Positions 24,881-37,199 of a DNA stretch of 64,000 bases are shown here, piece after piece. Below the pieces are notes generated by a model. That model saw only the letters and a list, made by a program, of their open reading frames with translations. It did not search any database and had not been told where the DNA came from. Source of the stretch: Rhodamnia argentea (Eukaryota; Streptophyta; Magnoliopsida; Myrtales; Myrtaceae); assembly GCF_020921035.1 (NCBI RefSeq), contig NC_063156.1, positions 27,638,283 through 27,702,282 on the forward strand. Reading direction: 5' to 3'. A program made the translations under genes and the position numbers. Within the stretch, counting starts at the first letter, position 1; every line of letters begins with the position of its first letter.

Positions 24881-25277
24881 ATTCAAATATGTTTGGATAA
24901 CTCCGAAAGCTCTTTGGGGATAGATGCAAACGAAGAGATTTTGAAACGTCTTCGGCCGCGTGGTCGGTGTCCGTTTATTATTACGGCCACGTTGTCCGAC
25001 ACACCCCAAAGTTTGGATTAGCAGCCTATGCATTGTTCTTAAACCCCGTTCTGTCAAAAGTCGATGGAAAGTCCAAGGTTCAAATCACATGGGTGGGGAC
25101 GGTCACTATTTGCATCTTCTTTCCTTCTCTTTTCAAACATGACAAGAAGGGTTCGATTGGATTTTAACTATGCATAAAATGATAAGGGGTTTACTCGGAA
25201 TATTCAATTTTATTTTCGTTTGCATTTCCAGCCGAAAAAAACCAAACAAAAAAAAATTGGATATTCTGTAAAATTAC

Positions 25278-25985
25278 GGGAAAACTACCGAAAAAAATTC
25301 TAAACACATTGCTCTTGTGCTAATTCAATCTTGAATTTTTTAATTTGTCCATTTGAGTCATAAGCCTTATGATAACGTGCTAATTGAATCCTTCGGGCCA
25401 ATCTTGATCCGAAGCCGTTGACATGGATGTCGATAATTGGTCTATATTATCGTGACCGAAGCTCGTGTGGACCTTTCTTGAAAATTTAATATTTTTAATT
25501 TTTTCTTTTCTATCTTTGTTTTTTTTTTTTCCCTAAGCCCTCACCGGTGAGGGCCACCATGCCCTCCCCGGTAGTTGGTGAGGCTGCAAAGGGCCTCACC
25601 CGAATTTGGCGAGTGCCTTCGCTCCATCGCTCGCGGATGGCGAGGCCGTGATGGACTCGCCCGCAGCCTTCGAGGCGGTGCTAGCTGCGAGCAAGGCGGC
25701 CCTCGTCCAAATCTAACGAGGGCAACCTGGTTGGCCGACGAGCTAAGGAGGGGAAAAACGGCAAAGCTAATCAAAATCCAAAATTCCAAAAAATTATTAA
25801 AAATGTTATCAAAAAAATATTCACGTTAGTGTCGGTCGCAATGCACAGGACAATTGGCGTCCAAGCGGGCGATTTCCGATCGATTTGGATCGGAAGGACT
25901 CAACTGGCAAATTATCAAGAGCTTTAGGATGTACAAGTGCAATATATTTAAGACCCTTCTGAAAGATTTCTCGAAAAATTTACCA
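25278..25985. mobile_element. Hairpin-type Mutator-like element with GC-rich centre (copy C)
   Basis: The left end GGGAAAACTACCGAAAAAAA is mirrored imperfectly by the right end near TTTCTCGAAAAATTTACC. The arms resemble copies A, B and D. The centre at about 25535-25755 is GC-rich, with repeated GGCGAGGC/GCCTCACC words. Open frames of 82-84 codons on both strands of this centre reflect composition, not a gene. Confidence 0.55.
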
Positions 25986-27850
25986 TATCAAGTCATGTAC
26001 TTATTGTACGGATATCTTTCAACCGCGTCAATACAGTCCTAAACATTTTCACTGAATCCTTGAGTCCCCATATCGGATCCAAATGGTAAAAATCCTTCTC
26101 TTTCGCAAAAAATATTTCCGAGAAATGAAATGTCTCCCCTTCCAATTAAATGGAGCATTCTAAACGAGGCATGCGCGGACTTGTCATGCTAATTAATATT
26201 GACCGACTGCCTCATCGACTAAACTAAACAAAGAGAAGATATGTTCGTCGTCGTCCCTTAGTTGTGAACCGATTTTCGAGCCAAACTTCGTATTTTTCTT
26301 CGCCTAGGGCTCCCAAAAGTCAAAGCCCCTACTCAATTGGTTTGACCAATTTAGCTCCCTCTCGCGTTAACCAGACTCATCAGTCATCTGCCCCCGCTTT
26401 TTGCATTTTGATTTTTCCCCTCGAAGAACTATTAGATCATGACAAAAAAAAAAAAATCGACTTAGCGAGTTCTCATCAGGGACATGTTACCACGCTCTAC
26501 GGTCACCATCGTCGCCTCAGAAATGATTCTAATCGTTCAATCGATGGATTTATTTGAAATAATAAAAAAAAAAGGCGACAATGTCTTGTCTTCTTTGTTT
26601 CAGATCGATTTGCATGTCATGACGTAATATATTCGTACATTTCATATATAATATATGTTTGTATATATGTATATCGATATATGTAAGGTTAGCACACCGA
26701 AAAACTTCAAATCAGTACACCTGTAACACATTTACTTGAAGGGTTGTTGCGATATTAACCGTATATATATATAAGGCCAAACTAGTAGAGGTGGTGACCG
26801 ACAGGTGCCGGTTCCATTGTCCATCCCCAACCATCCAGTTTGGTCAGCGTCAAAAAAAGGCGACAAAAAGCAGCAGTTCCCAGGTGCGGCGTTCGGCGGG
26901 AGAAAAAGACCGAAAATGTTAAACAACAACAGCGATAATTAATTAGGCCAAAACCATTTATATTAATCCCACATTCCCACCCCCACAAGTCACGAAATTA
27001 CGACTTTGGCCCGATTTTTTTTTCTATTACGGACCAAACCGTGCGACAATAAATAAAGAGCTTCATTCTCCAAATAATGCAAAAGTGTGGGGCCCTCCCA
27101 ACCCCTAAATTAAACTCAAATTGCAGTAAAGCCCCATTGATTGATGCCCCCTCCGAACCCTACACGCAGACCTTCCCTGTCCCCACACGTTCTCTTCCGT
27201 GCCTCCTTCTATTTGCAAGCAAAAGTAATAATCTAGATGCACCTGTATAATTACTAGGTAATTACCACACAATTACCAGCATTTTCAGAAGCGAGGATCG
27301 ATGGACAGAATCAATTGCGATAAAGAGGGACGTCGCGAACTTACATTTCGATGACTACGTCGCGTGTTCGATTTCCTTGCCGCCTTAAAGAGTCAAATGG
27401 TCGAGCAGAACAAAAACGGTATCATGCACACTGAACATTCCAACGGCGTGAAAGTCGACCGTCGGTGGGTCGACTTTGAACCCTTAAAATCTCGCATTAA
27501 TCTCGTTGTCCAAGTTCAATCTTTTTCCATAATTAATTATCATGAGTTGCTTTTAAATTCACCATATTAACGATAGAACCGCAACGATGCACAGCCACAT
27601 CAATATTAACCGCATTTTTAGACAATTGGGTTAGTATTATAAGCTATGGATTAGACATAATGTGTTTTATAAGTTAATTTTTTTTTTATTGAAAAATGTT
27701 AGCCTGACAATTCGATATGTTTTTTTGCATAACATGCGGTGATAGTATATAAATCGTTCTTGGCAGTACTGTTAAGAAAATATATTTTTTTTTCCTTCGA
27801 AGAGATGGAGTGGAGACAATAGTTGTACTTAAAAAAAAAAAAAAATGTAC
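25986..27850. other. Spacer upstream of the LBD gene
   Basis: AT-rich sequence with short tandem TA tracts (about 26640-26690 and 26762-26773) and a short remnant of the AGGGTTAATACC repeat family at 26687-26760. No gene recognised. Confidence 0.45.
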
Positions 27851-27863
27851 TTACTCCTTCCCG

Positions 27864-28063
27864 TTATATTTATAGGCCACCCTTCTCTAAGTGCCCCACA
27901 CGCCCCCTACCTCAAAGCAGTTGGGTTAAGCGTACGTGCAAACCTGCGACCTCTGTGATCTGTCTTTGTTCTTTCGCTCATCCCCACTGCACTCGTGCGC
28001 ATCACCTCCTCTCTCTCTCTCTCTCTCTCTCTCTTCGCCGTCGCCGTCGTCCTCCGCAAACCG
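27864..28063 (+). promoter_or_regulatory. TATA-like motif and CT-rich leader of the LBD gene
   Basis: TATATTTATA at 27864-27873 lies about 190 bp before the ATG. A pure CT microsatellite at about 28009-28034 lies in the expected 5' UTR. CT-rich leaders are common in plant genes. Position is the only support for function. Confidence 0.4.
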
Positions 28064-29218
28064 ATGGGACCGAGCGGGGCTGGGAACGGGGCGGCGGTCT
28101 CGCCGTGCGGGGCGTGCAAGTTCCTGAGGAGGAAGTGCGCGGCGGACTGCATATTCGCGCCCTACTTCCGGACGGAGCAAGGGCCGGCGCGGTTCGCCGC
28201 GATCCACAAGGTGTTCGGGGCGAGCAACGTGTCCAAGCTGCTGCTCCACGTCCCCGTCGCCGACCGCTGCGAGGCGGTCTTCACCATCGCCTACGAGGCC
28301 CAGGCCCGCCTCCGCGACCCCGTCTACGGCTGCGTCTCCCACGTCTTCGCTCTCCAGCAGCAGGTCTCTATCCCCCTCACTCGCCACGACCGTCATCATT
28401 CATTGGAGCTCAAGATTCGATATGTTATATTCTGATCATCATCTTCTCCTTTTCTTTCTTTCTTTAATCTGAACTTCTGTTGAGCCTTTTCTTTCCTTTC
28501 CCTTTGATGGAGTTTGAGCAAGAAACATGGGAGAAAGATCTGGAACTGAAGTTCTTTCAAGTCTTCTCCAAATAAAAATCAAAATTCATTGCTGAAAATG
28601 CCTGCCATTCTTGACCCTTTGCCCTATATTTGTAAAGTGATATGCAAGAAGATCAAGCTGTAATGCCCGACTGTCTAATTTCTTGATTGATTGCGACTCT
28701 CCTTCGCATTCGTCCACTGCACGACATGAATCTCTAACTCTGATTTGCAATCTCTCTCTCTCTCTCTCTCTCTGTTTTCTTCACAGGTGGCCTTTCTGCA
28801 AGCACAGCTGATGCAAGCGAAAGCCCAACTGGCGCAGAATCTGACGTTGGACTCCATAAACTACAACGCCCTAATGCAAAACCCTCATCAACAATGGTGG
28901 GGCGATAACAATAACGTAAGCGGACTCCAAGCGTTCACGACCCATCACATGATGATGATGATGAGCAACAGTTCGGCCTCTCCCACGAGCTCGCTCGAGT
29001 CCATCGACCACAGCAGCAACAGCAACCACAGCAATGGCGCTGCGGCGATGATGGTTCACCGCGGTGAGACGGAGAGTAATAGGGAGGATTGGTACAATTA
29101 TCAAGAGCTTTGTTTCCTGCGGCCGTCTTCATCGTGCGCCGCCACGAAGAGACCCCTCAACGGCGACTTGAGCGAGCTTCAAGCTCTTGCCCACACAATG
29201 ATGAGGAACGGATCGTGA
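28064..29218 (+). CDS. LOB-domain (LBD) transcription factor, class I, LBD16/LBD29-like
   Basis: Plant-specific DNA-binding protein of the lateral-organ-boundaries family. The LBD16/29 group acts downstream of auxin in lateral root formation. Two exons, 28064-28363 and 28787-29218, give 243 aa. The LOB domain is complete: the Cys block C15-X2-C18-X6-C25-X3-C29, the GAS block containing [12 protein letters not shown], and the class I coiled coil across the exon junction ending in [13 protein letters not shown]. The single intron sits right after the QQQ codons, as is typical of the family. The C-terminal half is Asn/Ser/Met-rich, with His and Met runs and a [11 protein letters not shown] segment reminiscent of LBD16. 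The ATG follows a CT-repeat leader; an upstream in-frame GTG was rejected. The subgroup is inferred from remembered sequence features, not a tree. Confidence 0.93.
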
Positions 29219-32200
29219 TGGCGATCGTCTTCGACCTTGGTCCGACAACGCTTCATGCCCTGATCATGATGATCACGGTGATGATGTATGACGAAACATG
29301 GTGTAAATATTAGAGAGACCCATCCATGGGGCCGGGAAAAGAATAAGGAGAAGACAAAAAGTTTAGCCTAATTTGAGATAGGACTGCGGATGTAGGGCAA
29401 GTTTCTTTGTGCAGATCCATCATTCATGCAGTTGCATAAATGCTGTAAAGAACTCATGACCTATCCCACAGTTTTTTTATTTTGTAATCGAGGAAGTACG
29501 ACGATTGAATTATCTGAAAATTCATGGAGTACTATGAAATTTTCACGAATTGCTTAAGTGCGGACTTTCGACTTGCATAGTTAATCATGATTCAGAGCAA
29601 TCTGCATGCAATGACCTCATTTGTTCCTACTTAGGTAACTTTTATGCACTAATGCAATCACCTTAGTTATGATTTTGCTATGCAAATACTCAATGTGAAT
29701 GTGACTCGAGTAAAGTGACTTGTTCTAAAGAAGAATAGTTAGGGCGGATTGGACAGTTCGAATTTAAGGCGGATAGGACAAAAATTAGTCTATTCGGCCT
29801 TTGGTAACGTCATTCGGTAGGAGAAAACCCCCAATAAACTCTTATAAAAAGCTTGATAGGTTGTCCAGACCTAGGGACGAGATAGACCAAAATTTGAAAA
29901 CAGTCTTTTTGTTTTTTTTCAGATTAGTCAAAAGAAGGAACTAATTCATCCTTTTGCGTCACCACCAAGATTGCCTGAAACCATTGCAAGACGGTCGCTT
30001 CTCCCTCTAGGATGTGAGAAAATCATAACTTGTTCTAGTCCGATTTTCGACATTTCATACTTGCACCAAATGCAACTTATACTCCGAGACTTCAATAAAA
30101 GTACTGGATGAAGCCACATCGAAGATCGAACCCTTAATGAACTTCACAAATCACGTAACATGCTAGTCAAAATTCAAGTGAGCAATTTGTATTGCATAGC
30201 GCTTCTGGCATGAAAAATATATCCTCAATATGCTGGGCCACGGGCGTTACATAAGAAAATATAGATTGGAGTCACGCACGTACGCCCCAATATATCATCA
30301 TTGAATTGGGGATTAGAGCAAACTAGTGGTAGGTCTTATGATTGTAGATAATTATCATGGCTACCCCAAATCCGTCAGGTGAAGTACTAGAAGGGGGCCA
30401 TCCTTTTTGCCCTAGACCTCATGCCCTGATGAGCAGGTTCACCTAACGTTAACCCCAATCTTTTCAATTTAAACCCACTACTCCATGCCTCTTTTGTACT
30501 CATATTAAAAGACCAATTGTCCCCTTGATTGAATGCATGTGGGTACACCATTGGCAAGTGTTTGGGCTTGGCAAAGACTTTGTCAAACCAATAAGCAACC
30601 CCAATACCCTAAAACAATTGTTAAACAATGTGGGACGACAACCTTATACTTCCGGTCGAGAACTTAAATCATCTCGTGGTTTATGCGAGAAACGCACGTA
30701 AGCTTCGAGCCCCCGAGTACTATAATATCATTTGCTGCTAGAAGACATATCGATCGGTCTTAATCCGAGTCAATAATTCATCACATTTTATCACCATCTT
30801 CCAATTGCTTCGAGCCCCTGGCACACTGGCATATATTATAGGAATAATCTGACCATCAAATTCCAGTCAAGCCGCAAGCTACCCACTTTCGGGCATTCAA
30901 AAAGGTAAGATAATATGCAAAAAAGGAGTAAAATTAATGGCTGAAGCATGTTCCTTGTACGTGTCATTGGTTAGACATGGAAAGCAACTGTGTCTGAACA
31001 ATGCTTAATTATAGTTTAATGGGTTGATTACTGTGCGTTAATTCAGAGTGAGTTCCAGAGACAAAAGACTGTCTGGAAAAAGTTGGCCAGAGGAAAGGAA
31101 GAGAAAGAGGAAGAGATGTAAAGCTTAGTAGGCGACACGATTCGATAATTAAAAATAGAAAGCAAAAGGTTTCCCGGGCAGGGAAAGCAACGTTGCTGGG
31201 GCGAATTGCAGAAATTTTTCTGAATTAATAATTGCTTTGATTTGATTAATCGTGTCGAGCCATCGCTCTTTCGACACTTGTCGCCGGGCCCTTCGTCTGT
31301 TCTACGTTGCTCATCAAGGGCACGCGTTCATGTTCACACATGCCCGAGCCGAAGGAAGGATTCGATCGCGTGTGGATGGATGAACGGAAGGACTTCATTG
31401 AACTTTTAGCTCATGGCAATGGTAAATCAGCAAAATTGGAGCACGAAAACGATAACGAAAAGGTCCGAATTGATTTGAAACCCGTGAAAATGTCAGTATT
31501 TGATGCTAACTATGTAGTACTTCGAATGAGCTCGGCTCTTTTGGGAGGGTGGGGAGGGTTTTCCCGCTCTCTCCAACATGAATCCTATGAAATTTAATTC
31601 TTCGGGAATAAGAGCTCAATTGCGAAAAATAAAGAAAAATAATGAGTTTGTTGTATTAGTTTATGTTATGAGACCCACCCTTACCTCCTCTTGAGTTTAA
31701 AAAAGTCATAGTTTACTACAAAATGTTTTGTGAACTCTTGTTCGAAGCCCACCTATTGGCTTTGAATTTATGAAGCTCTACAAAGTATTCTACAGTTGCG
31801 CTCACATCAAGCTACTGATAATAATGATCCACATAAAAAAAGCTCCGCCATTCCTTAGCCGGATTTTAGATCTGAGGGTACTATGAGAGCCGAAGAAAGA
31901 AAGTGAAGCAAATCCTCTCTTGAAGCAATTGCTTCACATAGGAATCATTCATTTTCATTCCTTTCAAAAGTTCTCACACCAAACTGACTGTTGTAAAGCA
32001 AAGCCCGGCGGGGGCTCACCTTTGTGTGAAGGCTACATTCGTTTTGGAATCGAGAGCGCGCGTCATGCACGACGTCATTAGTTGATATGAATTGTGACCA
32101 TGCCTATAATGTGTCCGATAGTCAAAATCGCGAAGAAAGCAGTATGCTGTTACATTAATATGGATGACAACTGTAATTAGCTAGTTTTCATATTTCGTAA

Positions 32201-33598
32201 ATTGATTGAGTTGGCGCATGGTACTCGCGCAATATGATCTTCAATCTGGGCAGCAAATCTTGATTTATTGTGGATTAAAAAAATGAAATTGTTTGGCGTA
32301 AGGTCAACTTTGTCCCACAATGGCCTGCAGTCTTCATTAGAAATCGAAAAGCAGGCCCGTTTTCCCGGGTCTTGTCATGGGCCATGCTAAGTTATTATTA
32401 TTTTTTTTTCATTAGATAGCTTGAGTTTGTGCGTTACCTAATTTTATCTAATTCGACGCCAATAAACTCCATGTACCTCTATATATCTCTTGCAGATTAA
32501 ATTGAAAGTGGGAATTTGATGTTTGACTCTCTTTCATTTCTTCCAAATTTGCCTCTTGTATTAAATAAGAACGAATGTAGTTCACCGCTCCGCAGGAAAT
32601 TCCCTCCGCCCCTGCCATACTCTAGCTCGGTTGTTTAGTCATCGACATGTAGGGTCTCTCGCTTTTCAAAAGAAACTTCTTTGTTAGGTTTTCGGAAACT
32701 TGCTTTTTCCAACATCTGAATAGCTCAATTTCCTACACGAGCGAATTTTTGTTAAGGGCACCTAGGTTTTCCTTCCTTTGTTATCCAGCTTATTGTAACG
32801 AGGACACTCCTCCTTGTGGCCGACAGGCATGGCGTCAAGTGAGATGTCGCCGAGCACGGGTAGTCACAAGCTTTCGACCATTCTACGAAAAACTAAAACC
32901 ATCTGTGGAATTTCACATGGAAATCTCTAAAGTGGAATAATGGAATGGCCAAGCCACATACCTTCTGGACGAAGACACCCTTCACCACCAGCCTAAATAT
33001 GGTATTGTCACAGGTGAATATGCACGTTAAAAAATTTTTTTACCGCAGTTTTAGGACTGATTAGTAATGGACCATATGTGATTTCTACTGTTACTGTTTG
33101 TTAATTTTATTGCTCATCTTAGTATTATGATTTGATTTGTAGTGAGAGAGCAGAAAATGCTAGCAAATTGAAGAAGCCTCTTCATGCATACTCATCCTCT
33201 TTTGCAAAGGCGAAAAGTTCAATAATTGTACAAACAAATCAATACATTTGGAAAGTAAATTACCCAAATACTCTCTCATATATTAAAGGCAATCCGTATA
33301 TCAAAGAACACACAATCAAAAGAAAGAAAAACCCACACAAAAGAAAGAGAGAGTACTGTGCAACTATACATTAAAAACTGGCTAAAGTATGGTGGACAAG
33401 ATGAACAAAATTTCGATTTCACCTACAAGCATAAACACCAAAAGCATGACTTTTCATGATTAGTTGATAACTTAACACTCCAAAATTGTCAAAAAGCTCG
33501 AGTAAATGTTCATCAGCTGCTCTAATCCTGAAAGATTCGGAGATCAATTTCCACTCGAACTGGAATGTTCTGTAAGTAAATGAGTGCAGCAGGTCAAA
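29219..33598. other. Intergenic region between LBD and DPMS3
   Basis: No gene recognised. An open frame of 96 codons at 31307-31597 (+) has balanced amino-acid composition but no motif I can identify and no clear splice partners. The remainder is AT-rich with short chance frames. The DPMS3 3' UTR presumably ends within the last few hundred bases. Confidence 0.45.
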
Positions 33599-35353
33599 TC
33601 ACTCGGAACCAACATCGACCCCTCTTTGCTTCAAGAAATCCTTGGCCTCGACAACGTCCTGCAAAAGATTCAACTCTCTTGCCTCAACACAAAGTTTAAC
33701 TATAAGTTCTAGTTACAAAAAGAACTATAACTGAACTAAAATGTGCATAAAAAATGGGCAGGCATAGAATACATTGCTAAGTTCCAGCAGATTGTCCAAC
33801 AATGGAGCAACCATTCTGAAAGATCAAATTCATATGACTCATTGCAGCTGTGTGCCATCATATTATCACATCATAGATATTTCACCACGGTCTTCCACCA
33901 CTCCTTCCAGAGACACCAAGCACAACAAGCATGAGCTACCTACTAAGAGATAACCTCAGACAGCAAGAAATGTGCTAGATGTGAAGTCAGGTACAGGTTA
34001 CCCGTTACTCCTGTGGTCAACCCATCAGCCTTAACACAGGCAGGCGGGTTAAATAAACTAAATTGAGAAACAAGTCCTCTTGCCTTAGAATGCGTCCCTC
34101 TAACCCCGCGAGAAATAGAATTCACAGTCATCCACAGTGCAGAACTAGCTCTTATGGCACGCAGTCCCTTCAAACCACCTGCTAGATTAAATCTAGTAAC
34201 AATTCCTCTTGTTTCTTTTACTAGAGGAATGTGAAACTGTTATCGCGTTAAAAAGAAAATCCATGTTTACCCAAAATACTCGACTAGCTCTTAGGGGACT
34301 ACATTCCCCCAACACCACCCACCACCCCCAAAACAACACAAGAAGCAGGTGGTCTGAGATTCCAAACTATACCCCTGGTCACTGACAAGCCATAGAGTAA
34401 ATACCAGGTATTGTTTGGAATCTCAGACCAGCTGCTTCTCGAGGTCAAGAAAAAGTCGTGCTTATGGAAATACAATGATAGATGACACCAGAGGCATACA
34501 ATTTTACCACTTCCATATGTTCCCAGGTGTAATAAGTTAAACAAAATGCTCCAAGAAACCCAACAAAACTAGCAGCAAAGTACCAACCTAAAGATTTCAT
34601 AGGTTGCTTAAACATGAAACCAAGCGATGTTTTGAGAAATACTATTCGAGTATCAAATCCAAAAACATATACAGACTTTCTTTTTGAGAAATGTTTGAAG
34701 AGACTAAATATGTTAGAAGTTTGTGATCTCAATGACCTTCTCCATTCCACATAAGAGAAAAAAATGTAGGCAATAGAATTAGCTCCCTCAAGAAAATTTC
34801 TTCTAAGGGATTCACTTATGCACTTTGAATGCAGCACACTACCAGTACTATATTTAAGAAATTCAAAAAAGGACCATTGGATTAATCCCTACAAAGATAT
34901 CCATTCTAGCACCATTAAAACAACCAGAAGAAAAAGAACAAGTACAAAGAGAAATGGAACCCAACGAGTCAAAAATGGATTGTCAATGTATGAGCCTTGC
35001 CCAATAACAAAATTATGAAAATTCGAAAACAATATACCTGCTGCAACAACACTGCCTCTTGAGGACAAGTTGGAAATTGCATTAGGCCGATGCCGACCAT
35101 TAGCAATCCATAGCATCCCAGTGAAACAATGAAATATATTGGTAGCTGAAGAACAATCAGAAACCCACAACATCAAACTACGCACGAAAGGAAGGATCTC
35201 ACAAGTGTAAAGGAGATCAGAGAAGGGAGAGGCAACTAAAAAGATTCTCACCAACCACGTCTGGCTTCTAGGAACTACAGACATCTCCAGGAGACCAATC
35301 CACATGGCAGAGATAGCCACCAAAAAGGTAATTATCTTCACAATATGCTTCAT
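33599..35353 (-). CDS. DPMS3: Dolichol-phosphate mannose synthase subunit 3
   Basis: Small ER membrane subunit that anchors the DPM1 catalytic subunit, which makes dolichol-phosphate-mannose for N-glycosylation and GPI anchors. On the minus strand the exons are 35353-35252, 35145-35038 and 33658-33599. They join in phase 0 to 34+36+19 codons, 89 aa, the usual plant length. Two hydrophobic spans are clear: about residues 5-23, and about 35-57 beginning LPIYFIVSLGCYGLL. The conserved FPTCPQEA stretch follows, then a charged C-terminus ending DVGSE. The ATG was chosen at 35353; an in-frame TTG three codons upstream is not needed. Intron 2 is 1.4 kb. A 130-codon frame within it (34445-34837, minus) matches nothing I know. 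Confidence 0.95.
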
Positions 35354-36200
35354 TATGCTCAAGCAATCCTAACCTTGGTCATAGGAAAGTACAAAAATCA
35401 GACCAGCAAGAGCTAAACTCTCACCAGATTAGCAACAATATCTTTCGGCCGTATCAGCGGCCCGCAGACTGCCATACCAGGATATTCCATACAGAAATTT
35501 CTCACACAAAACATTTGTATGGCCCCCTTTTCACTTTCAAGCCAGTATTGCAAACATTTGTGCACACCATACATAAGTCAATACTAGTCTTCCCTAACTA
35601 ATTAGGAAATTCTAAGACATGGACATCAAATGAATACCTGATTCGACTTGGAGAATATATCTGAGTGGAGGGATGAAGGAGAAAATCTAGGAAGCCGATC
35701 CGACTTGGCTTGATCGCAACCTTAATCCCACCGAAAATTTTTCAAGAATTGGACAGAGTTTGAAGAATTGCAAACCTTCCGGATCGGGGGGAAGAAAGAA
35801 AATCAAACCTTTGAAAGATTACACAGATTGGTGAAGCTTTTAGAGTCAAACCCAGCAAAGTACCTAACGAAAGTTTGGAACTTTGCGATGACGGACAGAA
35901 CCCAGGTCGATGATCGAGGCTTCGGAGATTGCTACCGATGGCTTTGTCCGTCACCAGAACGAGGAACACCGCCATGGGGGCGACTGGCGAAGGACATGGA
36001 GGTGGAGGATGGACCGATCGGGTTTGGTCCAAATGGGCCTGTGTCCGACTTGGGCGGGCCGGACTTATCACAGTGAATTAAAAGGCAAGAAGGAGCACAA
36101 AAAATAGTCTTGAAATTCTGCATCTTGGTATTATTGAAGAAATGAAATTTCTGCCCATTCCTCTGCAAATTTGGGAGAAAATGATTTGTGCGCGTAGGGA
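35354..36200. other. DPMS3 leader/promoter region and rearranged RPS20-derived sequence
   Basis: Probable 5' leader and promoter of DPMS3 (minus strand). The block at 36025-36070 is the reverse complement, with few differences, of 44533-44580 upstream of the intact RPS20 gene. The block at about 36130-36204 matches, in direct orientation, RPS20 intron sequence at 45262-45330. Confidence 0.5.
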
Positions 36201-36203
36201 ATT

Positions 36204-37179
36204 ATGAGAAAACATTGGGTGCTCCTGGAGCACCAATCCATCTCTGTCTAGTCCACTCAAAGAACGCCACGTGGCAAGCCGGGGCCCACTGTTATGAGCT
36301 CCGTTATCTCTTTTCCCCCCTTCTCTTTGTCTTTCCGTCTTCTCGAGGAGAAGCGGGCAAAAATACTCTACGCAACTTCAAAATCTCTTCCGCTCACTTT
36401 TTCTCTATCTCAAATCCCTCTTTCACTCACGACCATAGAAGGAGAAACAAGAACAAATCTTTGAAATCTCGTCCTTGCGTCTTCCCGAAATCTGCCTCCG
36501 TTATAATCCATTAAAAATTAAGGCCCTAATCAATCGGAAATCATCCGATCATAAGCTACATTGCACAACCACAAGAAGAAAAATGCACACGAATTCAAGC
36601 CCGATCCCCCTAGAAGCGCCCTGCACCATCGAAACCCCACCTTCCCATTTCGCAGAATTAGAGGAAGAAGAAGAGGAGCGAATCGCCGTGTAGCTCGGCG
36701 AATGCAAGCGGTTTCATTCTCTACGGATGCCCCCCCTCTCTCATTCTCTCTCTCCCAGAGTCTCATAGTAGGATTGGCTCTGTTGAGGAAGAGATATGGG
36801 GGTTGTGAACAAACCAAGTTCGTGGCTACCGATGGGGTCGGAGGCAACGCCGGAGCATACGGCGAGTAGGCGGATTTCAGGAAGACGCAAAGACGAAATT
36901 TCAAATATTTGTTGTTGTTTCTCCTTCCACGGTCATGAGTGAAAGAGGGATTTGTGTAAGGACAACCGTTACTACGTTAAAAGTCGATGGCAGTGAATGG
37001 AGACGAACTATGAGAAATATTTCCCTTCATTTGGGCAACAAAGGGGAAGTAAACCGATGCTGAATTGCTAATACAGAGGCAATAATTCCTGAGAAAATAT
37101 TGGGTGTTCTTCGAGCACCAATCCATCTATGCTCTAGTCCGGTCAAAGAACGCCACGTGACAAGCCGGGGCCCACTGTC
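36204..37179. repeat. Complex repeat: ~90-bp direct repeats flanking inverted repeats
   Basis: A segment of about 90 bases (36204-36293, with GAGCACCAATCCATCT and CAAGCCGGGGCCCACTG) recurs in direct orientation at 37090-37179. Between them, 36413-36510 and 36862-36952 are inverted repeats of each other. Also 37017-37089 is the reverse complement of RPS20 intron sequence at about 45320-45385. The pattern suggests insertion of a foldback element plus an inversion within a copied RPS20 locus. Confidence 0.6.
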
Positions 37180-37199
37180 GACAAATTTTGAAAATCTGA

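Noticed and set aside
25060-25170. tRNA-like GGTTCAAATC / GGGTTCGATTGG words
   Set aside because: No cloverleaf with matching acceptor and anticodon stems could be drawn around them.
25541-25829. Open frames on both strands in the GC-rich centre of hairpin element C
   Set aside because: Overlapping frames on both strands come from GC-rich, low-complexity sequence; similar frames appear in copies A and D without conserved protein sequence.
28379-28435. LBD protein continuing past 28363 into unspliced sequence
   Set aside because: A canonical donor sits after the QQQ codons at the family's conserved intron position, and the downstream exon continues the coiled coil in frame.
34445-34837. 130-codon minus-strand frame as a separate membrane-protein gene
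   Set aside because: It lies wholly within DPMS3 intron 2 on the same strand and matches no DPMS3 residues or family I know.
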